DNA of 64,000 nucleotides from the NCBI GenBank assembly GCA_016717165.1, contig JADKGA010000004.1:62001-126000 (forward strand). Reading direction: 5' to 3'. Within the stretch, counting starts at the first letter, position 1; every line of letters begins with the position of its first letter. Both the position numbers and the translations under genes were made by a program. Positions 8,724 through 15,602 of the stretch are shown here, piece after piece. A model generated the notes under the pieces. The model did not search any database, was not told the DNA's origin, and saw only the letters and a list, made by a program, of their open reading frames with translations. Source of the stretch: Candidatus Lutibacillus vidarii (lineage in GTDB: Bacteria; Actinomycetota; Actinomycetes; Actinomycetales; Dermatophilaceae).

Positions 8724-11192
8724 TTAGGAGAAGGCGACCAGGGGACAGGGCGGGCCGTCGACGGGGAGGGACGCCGTCGCGGACCTCAGGGCCTCCGCCG
8801 GGTCCAGGCCACCCCGGAGCCCCCGGTGCACGCCCACGAGCACGTCGTGCGCCACGGCGTCGTTGACCGCCGCGACAGCCGCGACGACCGAGCGCACCCC
8901 GGCGTGCTGCCACGCGGCGGTCATCCCGAGCAGCTCGGCCCCATGACGGACCTGCGAGCGCCCGACCTCGCACGCCGACAGCAGCACGACGTCCGGCACC
9001 GGCGCGACCTGCTCGATGTCGTACCCGTACCACGGCCCGTCGACCAGCTCGACCCCGCTGAACAGGGGGTTCTCCGCCGAGTGCCGCCCATGCGCCGCGA
9101 GATGGAGCACGTCGACCCGCCCCGCGAGCCGGGCAACGGCCGCGGCGGTGGCCGCCGGACCGCTCAGCACCGACCCCTGCTTCGCCCCGCCCCAGATCCG
9201 CGCCGCGTCAAGCACCTCGGCCTCGGCCCGCGGCACGCGCGGGCCTGCGACGAAGCCGGCCGACCCCAGCCGCAGCGGGGTGCTGCGCCGCGCCAGCCAG
9301 CCGGTCGCCGACTGCGCGACGGTCACCGACCGCCCGGCCAGCCCCGGGAGGCACCCCCACGGTATGCCGGCCAGCCGTGCCGAGGGAGTGAGCACCACGG
9401 ACCGGTCCCCCACGAGGTCGGCCACGGGGTCGATGAGCAGCCCCCCGAGCTCGACAAGGCGCCATCGCAGCGGGTCGCGAACCGACGCCGCGAGCCTGGC
9501 CGGCAGGTCGGCCGAGGCGAGGTCGAGGTCGGCCCGCAAGCCGCCGAGCAGCGCGGCGAGCGTCGACCGCTGCCCCAGGGCGCGTACCGTCGCCCGCCGC
9601 TGGGTCACCACCAAAGCGGTGAGCCGGTATGGCGAGGTCACGTGCGCCACCAGGGCGGTGTCCGGCCCGAGGCCGGCCTGGAGCTCGGCGAGCGAACACG
9701 GCCGGGCGAGGTCGTGCGACCCGTCACCGCGCCACGACAGCTCACGGACCTGGCGGCGTAGCTCGACCATCCGGCGTTCCCCGGCCGATCCCGGCGCCGG
9801 CTCCTGAGCCTGGAGCACCCGCAGCTCGCTCAATGCCGCCGAGGCCGCCTCGTCGCGGGGTGGGCGCACCGGCGTGACCCGGCTCGCCACCGACCGGGTC
9901 CGTTCGGACCACTCGAGGACCACCGACGGCCGACCGTCGTCGACGGCGAGCGCCAACCCGGCCAGGGCAAGCTCACGTCCGTGTCCGGCCACGCCGCTTT
10001 GCAGGTCAAGGCTGCCGAAGGAGGACTGCCAGGTGTGCAGCTCGGTCAGCCCCCGACGCAGATGCCCGAAGCTGTGCCGGAGCCGGCCGTCGAGCCGCTC
10101 GAGGTCCCCCCAGGCGCGACGCTCCAGCAGCCGGGCGCCGATCGGGGCAGCGGCTGGCAACCGGCTGGACCGCAGCCGTCGCCGCGCCTGCTCCGCGTCA
10201 CCGACTGCGGTCAGGGCCCGGGCGGCCGAGAGCCCGACGAGCGAGGCATCGACGAACAGACGATGTTCACGCAGGCGAGGGACCAAGAGGTCGGCCGCCT
10301 CGACCACCCCGGGCGACGTCCGCCCCGAGGCCACCTCCGCCATGACGGCGACGGCGTCTGCGCGGAGCGCCCAGGCCTCGCTGCCCCGGGCCCGGAACCG
10401 CCGGGCTGCGTGCCGGGCCACCCGCCGGGCCAGACCCGGGTCGGCGGTCAGCAGCGTCCGGGCGCGGACCAGCTCGGCCTCCCCCTGGAACTGCACGAGC
10501 CGACGGCTGGCGTAGGACCGGGCCGCCAGCCCGAGAGCGGCCACGCCCTGCTCGGCCAGCCCCGCGGCGATGAGCACCTCGGCGCGGTCCTGGTCCCCTA
10601 CCGCCTGGGACACCACCGACAGCGGGGCGAGCACCTCGGCGGCGTCCTCCATGTCCCGCAGCGCCCCGATGAGGTCGCCGCGCAGCAGCAGCGCATACCC
10701 GTGGTTGTGGGTCGCCTTCGCCCGAAGGACCGGCTCCTCGACGGCGGAGAGGACCTCCCGCGCCGTCGCGAAGTCCGACTCGGCGAGCGCGACGTCCCCA
10801 CGCTGGAGATGGACGTTGCCCCGGTTGATCCGCAGCCGCCCCTCGAGCACGGGGTCGTCGTCGAGCTGCCCGATGGCGGTGGTGAGGTCGCGGATCGCCA
10901 TGCGGGTGTCCCCGCGCCGCATCGCGAGCAGCCCACGCTGCGAGGTCACCACTCCCTTGGTCCGCCGGCTCACCCCCGGCCGCGCGAGCGCCTGCTCGCA
11001 CAGCGAGAGGGCCTCCTGCGGCCGCCCGAGCTCGGCCTCGACATACGCGAGGGAGCCCTCGATGCGCGCGAGGAGGTCCGGCTCGTCGCCGGCCCGCTCG
11101 GCGGCCCGGGTGAGCAGCCGGCGAGCGGCGGTATGGCGGCCCGCGTTGCTGGCCTCGAGACCGCGCTGATGGAGGGTCTCAGCGGAGAGCAC
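8724..11192 (-). CDS. TPR-CHAT domain protein (caspase-like protease)
   Basis: An 822-aa protein. The first ~420 residues are helical repeats of TPR type. The C-terminal ~260 residues form a CHAT (caspase HetF-associated with TPR) domain with the dyad His701 in HLAAHGRHS and Cys741 in LLSACEVGR, so it looks catalytically intact. No signal peptide or membrane segment is seen. The GTG start at 11192 lies 46 nt after the subtilase stop, in an apparent operon with the sigma-factor, 156-aa and subtilase genes. CHAT proteases often act as proteolytically triggered executioners; here the target is unknown. Confidence 0.9.
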   Translation of the reverse strand: MLSAETLHQRGLEASNAGRHTAARRLLTRAAERAGDEPDLLARIEGSLAYVEAELGRPQEALSLCEQALARPGVSRRTKGVVTSQRGLLAMRRGDTRMAIRDLTTAIGQLDDDPVLEGRLRINRGNVHLQRGDVALAESDFATAREVLSAVEEPVLRAKATHNHGYALLLRGDLIGALRDMEDAAEVLAPLSVVSQAVGDQDRAEVLIAAGLAEQGVAALGLAARSYASRRLVQFQGEAELVRARTLLTADPGLARRVARHAARRFRARGSEAWALRADAVAVMAEVASGRTSPGVVEAADLLVPRLREHRLFVDASLVGLSAARALTAVGDAEQARRRLRSSRLPAAAPIGARLLERRAWGDLERLDGRLRHSFGHLRRGLTELHTWQSSFGSLDLQSGVAGHGRELALAGLALAVDDGRPSVVLEWSERTRSVASRVTPVRPPRDEAASAALSELRVLQAQEPAPGSAGERRMVELRRQVRELSWRGDGSHDLARPCSLAELQAGLGPDTALVAHVTSPYRLTALVVTQRRATVRALGQRSTLAALLGGLRADLDLASADLPARLAASVRDPLRWRLVELGGLLIDPVADLVGDRSVVLTPSARLAGIPWGCLPGLAGRSVTVAQSATGWLARRSTPLRLGSAGFVAGPRVPRAEAEVLDAARIWGGAKQGSVLSGPAATAAAVARLAGRVDVLHLAAHGRHSAENPLFSGVELVDGPWYGYDIEQVAPVPDVVLLSACEVGRSQVRHGAELLGMTAAWQHAGVRSVVAAVAAVNDAVAHDVLVGVHRGLRGGLDPAEALRSATASLPVDGPPCPLVAFS

Positions 11193-11238
11193 ACCTCATC
11201 ATGCCGAGTCCGCCGAGGCTGACCCAACCGGGTAGGCG

Positions 11239-13065
11239 CTATACCGGCCGTTGCCACATCCGTTCGCCGACCTCGCGCTCGTCCTTCCGCCGGTGCACGG
11301 CACGGAGGTCGACAAGCGGGGTGACCGCCTCCCAGGCCCGTTTGGCGTTGGCCAGCGCGCTCTCCTTCGGGTCCGGCGGCGGGTCCCCCTGCCCCGGGGC
11401 CTTCGGCAGGCCACCGAGGAGAGCGGCAGCGACTCGCCCGGCGAAGACCGGGGCAGAGAAGGATGTCCCGCTCCACACCGCGAAGCCGCCGCGGAAGTCG
11501 TCCGGGTCGATCGAGGCGCGTTCTCGCTGGTAGGCCACGGTCCGAGCGACCGGCTGCAGGCCGCCGTTGAAGGTCTCCGGGATGGTGCTGAAGATGGCCG
11601 CGCCGTGCTCGTGGACCCGAACCCAGGGACCGGCGTTGGAGAACAAGGCATCGGTCTTGCCGTTCGGGTTGAGCGCACCGACCGAGACGATCGGGGCGCA
11701 GTCGTCGCCGGTGAGATAGCCACCGTTGCCGTCCATCCACGGGGTGAAGGCGGCCGGGAACATCGGGCGCGCGGTCGCGTCATTGCCCGCCGAGCAGACC
11801 ACGGTGACGCCCGCCTCGCCGAGGAGCCGGAGGATCTCGTACATCGTCGGGTCGAACTGCGCGTCCTCGGGTGTCTCGTGGTAGTACCCCATCGAGAGGT
11901 TGAGGACGTCGAGCGGGCGCTCCTTTACCGGGTCGCCGTGGTAGCGCCAGGCGAACTCGGCGATCCGTCGCAAGGTCTCGACGAGGTCGGACTCGACGAT
12001 CGGACCCTCGGACCCGACCACCCGCCAGGAGAGGATGTCGGCGTCCGGGCAGCCCTGGTGGACGAGCCCGCAGATGAAGGTGCCGTGGCCGGAGTAGACG
12101 TCGATCATCCCGTCAAGGCCCCCGATCTGGTCGGGGTACTGCTCCGGGTCGGTCTCGTCGTCGACATACCCGATGGCGGCGCCACCGCAGGTTGCCGCCT
12201 TGTCGACGATCGGGTCGAGCCAAGGGTGCTTGCCACACCCGGTGTCGAGGACCCCGACGACCGGGCGGCGCCCGGTGAGATCCCCGTCGACGCGCCGCTG
12301 CGGACGCGGCCCGACATAGGCGACCGGCTGGCGGCCACCGGAGCCGGGCATCCCATAGGTGGAGGTCGGGCTGGAGTCGTGGTAGGGGCTCGAGTCGTGG
12401 TACGGGCTCGAGTCGTGGTAGGGGCTCGAGTCGTGGTACGGGTTGGCTCCGATCCGCAGGAAGACCATGTGGTCCAGGCCCACGCCGACCATGGCCTTGA
12501 TGCCATAGATCGCCCGGGCGTTCTGGAGCAGGACCCAGCCGTCGGGGGCCATGGCGGCCTGCCGAGCAGGGTCGCCGGGGTCGAGGTCAGGGCGCTCCTG
12601 CACGACGATCTCCACCCGGACCAGCGCCAGGCGGTCCAGGCGACGACGGATGTCCGGCGGCACCGGGTCCCCGACGGCCGCCTCGGTCGGTTCGGGCTGT
12701 GTCTCCACCGTCGCCGCCGTGTCGGCCGGCCGTTGGTCCAGAGCGGCGTCCTGGTCGCGCACCTGCAGCGCCCAGCCGAACTTCAGGGCGACCTGGCGCA
12801 GGTAGCCGAGCTGGGTCTGCCAGTCCCCCAGCCGGGAGATCGTCAGCCGCGGACCGACATACACCGTGGAGAACGGGCGCACACCAGGCACGGCAAGGGC
12901 GGTGCCGGGGTCGAGCACCCGGCCCTGGGTCGCGTCGAGGATGCGCTTGGACGGCATGATCGGGTCGCGCCACAGCCCGTAGTTGATCGAGCGTCCGCCC
13001 TTCGAGTCGTTCGACTCGCCCCGGCGTCCGCTGGCGCCCTGACCCTGTCCCTGGTTGTCGCTCAT
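11239..13065 (-). CDS. S8 family (subtilisin-like) serine peptidase, cytosolic
   Basis: A 608-aa subtilase. The catalytic triad is Asp274 (VLDTGC), His327 (SGHGTF) and Ser535 (SGTSFSAP), with the oxyanion Asn in SAGND. The N terminus has no signal peptide. The ~250-residue N-terminal region contains no recognised inhibitor domain but includes four six-residue repeats, (S/N)PYHDS-type, at residues 209-233 just before the catalytic domain. A GAGGAG ribosome site precedes the ATG. Clustered with the CHAT protease, it suggests a two-protease intracellular pathway. Confidence 0.9.
   Translation of the reverse strand: MSDNQGQGQGASGRRGESNDSKGGRSINYGLWRDPIMPSKRILDATQGRVLDPGTALAVPGVRPFSTVYVGPRLTISRLGDWQTQLGYLRQVALKFGWALQVRDQDAALDQRPADTAATVETQPEPTEAAVGDPVPPDIRRRLDRLALVRVEIVVQERPDLDPGDPARQAAMAPDGWVLLQNARAIYGIKAMVGVGLDHMVFLRIGANPYHDSSPYHDSSPYHDSSPYHDSSPTSTYGMPGSGGRQPVAYVGPRPQRRVDGDLTGRRPVVGVLDTGCGKHPWLDPIVDKAATCGGAAIGYVDDETDPEQYPDQIGGLDGMIDVYSGHGTFICGLVHQGCPDADILSWRVVGSEGPIVESDLVETLRRIAEFAWRYHGDPVKERPLDVLNLSMGYYHETPEDAQFDPTMYEILRLLGEAGVTVVCSAGNDATARPMFPAAFTPWMDGNGGYLTGDDCAPIVSVGALNPNGKTDALFSNAGPWVRVHEHGAAIFSTIPETFNGGLQPVARTVAYQRERASIDPDDFRGGFAVWSGTSFSAPVFAGRVAAALLGGLPKAPGQGDPPPDPKESALANAKRAWEAVTPLVDLRAVHRRKDEREVGERMWQRPV
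12374..12445 (-). repeat. Four 18-bp tandem repeats in the subtilase gene
   Basis: Units of 18 bp start at 12374, 12392, 12410 and 12428, alternating at one position (A/C context) with a diverged last unit. On the coding strand they give the repeated PYHDSS hexapeptide in the linker before the catalytic domain. In-frame length variation between strains is expected. Confidence 0.9.
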
Positions 13066-13124
13066 GGGTGCTCCTCGCCTCGTCGATCCGTGGGTGCGGG
13101 TTCCGCGGTCTTTTCAGTTTTTCC

Positions 13125-13156
13125 TACGAGTATGTCGATATCGCCATACGAGTATG
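13125..13156. promoter_or_regulatory. Direct repeats upstream of the subtilase gene
   Basis: TACGAGTATG occurs at 13125-13134 and 13147-13156, spaced 22 bp (two helical turns), in the 95-bp gap between the 156-aa gene and the subtilase. The spacing places both on one DNA face, suggesting a dimeric activator or repressor site, or part of a promoter recognised by the upstream sigma factor. Function is inference. Confidence 0.45.
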
Positions 13157-13160
13157 CCGG

Positions 13161-13631
13161 TCAGATCTCGAACGCCGGCGTGCCGAAGGGCTTGCCGCCA
13201 GGCTCACGGGTCAACCACAGCCGGTACATCCCGGCCGGCAGGCCGACAAACTCGAACCGTCCCCGCTCGTCGGAGGAGGTGTCCCACGAGCCGAGGGTGC
13301 CGTCGATGCGCTCGACCCGGACACTGACCTCGGCCGCCGGGACGACCCAGCCGTCCAGCCGGGTCGTCCGCTCGCCCTCGCCGCCGGCGGCCCGGACGAG
13401 CAGGTCGAGGTTCTCCCCGCTGAACTGCAGCGTGTAGGCCTCGCCGCCGCGAACGCCGGCCAGCTCGTTGGTCCGCTCGATGAGCAGGAGCAGCTCGTAG
13501 TCGAGGTCGGTGTCCCGCAGCTCGAGCTCGGCGGCGACGAGCGCCTGCATCCGCTCGACGAGCCCGGCAGGCACCGGGTCGCGGGAGGACCACACCCTCT
13601 CGAGGTGGTCGAGCAGGTCGTCCGGTGTCAT
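13161..13631 (-). CDS. 156-aa protein of the sigma/subtilase/CHAT cluster
   Basis: The N-terminal 60 residues are helical and acidic (MTPDDLLDHLERVW...). The C-terminal ~80 residues resemble a carboxypeptidase-regulatory-like/transthyretin-type beta sandwich, with ERGRFEFVGLPAGMYRLWL as the clearest segment. No membrane helix or zinc-binding motif is present, so it is not a standard ECF anti-sigma factor by sequence. Its ATG lies 2 nt after the sigma-factor stop. It may regulate the sigma factor or be a protease substrate; neither is shown. Confidence 0.75.
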   Translation of the reverse strand: MTPDDLLDHLERVWSSRDPVPAGLVERMQALVAAELELRDTDLDYELLLLIERTNELAGVRGGEAYTLQFSGENLDLLVRAAGGEGERTTRLDGWVVPAAEVSVRVERIDGTLGSWDTSSDERGRFEFVGLPAGMYRLWLTREPGGKPFGTPAFEI

Positions 13632-13633
13632 GG

Positions 13634-14269
13634 TCAGTACTCCTCTTCCAGGGCCGCGTCCCCCAGGGCGACACGGAGCTTGTTCAGGCAGCGGCTGCGC
13701 GTTGGGCCGATGCTGCCGATCGGCATACCGAGGGTCTCGGCGACCGCCTTGTAGTCCGGCCGCCGGTCGAAGGCGACGATCCGCAGCAGCCGCTGGCAGC
13801 GCTCGGAGAGCGTCATCACGGCCTGCCAGAGCCGCTCGTCACGGTCCGCCTCGACGGCGACGGACTCGGCGGAGCGCTGGACCGGCATACGGACCTCGAA
13901 GGTCGTGACGTCCACGGGGGTGACCCGGGTGGACAGGCGAGAGACCCGCCAGGCCTCTCGCCGGGCGCTCATCGTCAGCCAGCCCCCGACGTAGTCGCCG
14001 TCCTTGATCGACTCGTGGTGACGCATGAAGGTCAGCCAGGTCGTCTGGATGACATCCTCAGCCGTGTCCGCGGGGAGCCGGTAGGACCGGACCACATGCC
14101 AGAGCACCGGGGTCATCACAGCGACCACCTGCTGCAGGCCCGACTCGTCGCCGCCGCGCCACCGGGCGAAGCCGTCCGCAGCGCGCGCCCAGACCTGGTC
14201 GGAGCGGTCGCCGGGGGCGGACACGCCGGGCTCGCGCGTCGACATCACACTCGCTCTCGGGGCAGCCAC
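13634..14269 (-). CDS. ECF-type RNA polymerase sigma factor
   Basis: A 211-aa sigma-70-family protein. Sigma region 2 is seen in PVLWHVVRSYRLPADTAEDV and QTTWLTFMRH, and region 4 in the DYKAVAETLGMPIGSIGPTRSRCL helix-turn-helix. It heads the minus-strand cluster that continues into the 156-aa protein, subtilase and CHAT genes. An internal ATG nine codons downstream is an alternative start. No adjacent membrane anti-sigma gene is present, which is unusual for the group and leaves the 156-aa protein as candidate partner. Confidence 0.88.
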   Translation of the reverse strand: MAAPRASVMSTREPGVSAPGDRSDQVWARAADGFARWRGGDESGLQQVVAVMTPVLWHVVRSYRLPADTAEDVIQTTWLTFMRHHESIKDGDYVGGWLTMSARREAWRVSRLSTRVTPVDVTTFEVRMPVQRSAESVAVEADRDERLWQAVMTLSERCQRLLRIVAFDRRPDYKAVAETLGMPIGSIGPTRSRCLNKLRVALGDAALEEEY

Positions 14270-14349
14270 ATCCCATCAGAGCGCCGTGCGGCGGCCCAGA
14301 TACACGGTGCTCCGGACTCGACGTCCGGCCCGGGGCGCGACAGCACCGA

Positions 14350-14392
14350 CCAGACCTCGGCCAAGTGGCCCGGACGGGTCACTCAGGTCTGG
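14350..14392. terminator. Possible weak hairpin downstream of the cstR-like gene
   Basis: CCAGACCT at 14350-14357 pairs with AGGTCTGG at 14385-14392 across a 27-nt loop. It lies downstream of the minus-strand CsoR/CstR-family gene and upstream of the sigma-factor gene. The stem is short and there is no U tract. Confidence 0.25.
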
Positions 14393-14438
14393 AGGGGACG
14401 CCGAAGCGGTCCGGGGTCTGCTGGCGACCGTACCGCCG

Positions 14439-14699
14439 TCACGCGAGGGAGAGAAAGAGCTTTTCCAGGTCTTCGATCCCGGTGTGCTCCTCGGGCGAGC
14501 TCATGCACTCGCGCAGCGAGGCCGCGATGACGGCGAAGCCGGCCCGGTCCACCGCCTTGCTTACCGCGGCGAGCTGGGTGATGACATCGCGACAGTCCCG
14601 GCCCTCCTCGATCATCTTCAGCACCCCCCCGAGCTGGCCCTGGGCCCGGCGGAGCCGGTTGACGACGGAGCCGAGCTCGTCGGGTCGGACATCAGGCAT
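14439..14699 (-). CDS. CsoR/RcnR-family repressor, CstR-like
   Basis: An 86-aa all-helical repressor (RRAQGQLGGVLKMIEEGRDC motif region). Cys36 and Cys65 align with the CsoR copper ligands, but position 61, the His ligand in copper sensors, is Ser. Two Cys without the His, plus the EEGxDCxDVITQ segment, match CstR persulfide sensors better than CsoR. The ATG at 14699 overlaps the upstream methyltransferase stop by 8 nt, so the genes are coupled. An 18-nt operator-like palindrome lies at 15383-15400 upstream of the operon. Ligand identity is inference. Confidence 0.85.
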   Translation of the reverse strand: MPDVRPDELGSVVNRLRRAQGQLGGVLKMIEEGRDCRDVITQLAAVSKAVDRAGFAVIAASLRECMSSPEEHTGIEDLEKLFLSLA

Positions 14700-15342
14700 G
14701 GGGCTCTCCTTCGGCGCGGATCGCCGCGTCGCGACGGGCAAGGACGACGACATCGAGGGCGACCTGCTCGACCCCGTCGGGGTCGGTCACCGGACGGGGC
14801 TCGGTGGCCGCGTGGACGAGGACCAGCCCGGTGTCGGTCAGGTCGGTGGCCACATCCTGCGGACCGTACAGGACGCTGGCGTCCGAGGGGCCGCCATAAC
14901 CCTCGGCGAGATTGCGGACATCATGCCCGACGACGAGCAGGTGCCCGCCCGGCGCGACGGCGGCGGCGGCCCGGGTCAGGACGCCTTGGCGGTCCGCAGC
15001 GCCCACGTGGAGGTAGGAGAGGAGCACGAGGTCGAAGGCCCCGACCGGCGGAGCCCAGGTGAGGACGTCCTCGACCCGGGCGCTCACCGCGTCGGCACGC
15101 TGACCGAGTCGGTCGACGGCCAGCTGGTGGACCCGCTCGACCGCGACCGGGGAGAAGTCCACGGCGAGGGCCGTCCAACCCATGGACGCCAGCCAGACCG
15201 CATTGCGCCCCTCGCCGGCGGCGAGGTCGAGGGCCCGCCCAGGGGTCAGCGCGGCGGCGTGCTGGACCACCCATCGGTTCGGTTCAGCGGTCCAGAGCAG
15301 GGGCGAGCGGGCGTACCGCTCGTCCCAGTCCCTCGCGTCCAC
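14692..15342 (-). CDS. Class I SAM-dependent methyltransferase
   Basis: A 216-aa Rossmann methyltransferase with SAM loop LDLAAGEGRNAVWLA near residues 38-52 and acidic second motif VDFSPVAV. It resembles TehB-like and thiopurine/thiol methyltransferases. It is the first gene of the operon with the CstR-like repressor and has the operator 41 bp upstream, so a role in methylating a reactive sulfur or metalloid species is plausible but unproven. Confidence 0.82.
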   Translation of the reverse strand: MDARDWDERYARSPLLWTAEPNRWVVQHAAALTPGRALDLAAGEGRNAVWLASMGWTALAVDFSPVAVERVHQLAVDRLGQRADAVSARVEDVLTWAPPVGAFDLVLLSYLHVGAADRQGVLTRAAAAVAPGGHLLVVGHDVRNLAEGYGGPSDASVLYGPQDVATDLTDTGLVLVHAATEPRPVTDPDGVEQVALDVVVLARRDAAIRAEGEPHA

Positions 15343-15382
15343 GTGTGCTCCCGTTCACCGCGTTTCGTCCGTCGCGTCCCAA

Positions 15383-15400
15383 CATACCCGAGGGGGTATG
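15383..15400. promoter_or_regulatory. CsoR/CstR-type operator A
   Basis: CATACCC-GAGG-GGGTATG, a perfect 7-bp inverted repeat around 4 nt. It has the same architecture as sites at 34882-34901 and 42703-42720 and matches the AT-flanked C-tract/G-tract operator form known for the CsoR/CstR family. It probably autoregulates the methyltransferase-repressor operon. Confidence 0.75.
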
Positions 15401-15602
15401 ACGGCGCCGAGGGCGAAAGGCCCGGATCATCGGCCGTGTCGCGGCGAGTGCCGCCCGCTCACCGTTCACCCGCGGCTGGTCGGGGCGTTCCCGGACGTTC
15501 CGGACCAGGACTGTTCGTTGTCCGCCGAGGGTGCCAGGCTGTCAGTCGGCAGGGGCGCCGACCATGGGGCCGCTGTCGCCCATGTCTAGACAGAGGAGTT
15601 CT

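Noticed and set aside
12374..12445. CRISPR array
   Set aside because: Repeats are contiguous without spacers and lie inside a coding sequence.
11251..13437. 728-codon plus-strand open frame opposite the subtilase
   Set aside because: Antisense shadow caused by high third-position GC; no domain and no ribosome site.
15352..15470. PHO box upstream of the 5'-nucleotidase
   Set aside because: GTTCACC occurs twice in the region but no pair has 11-bp spacing.
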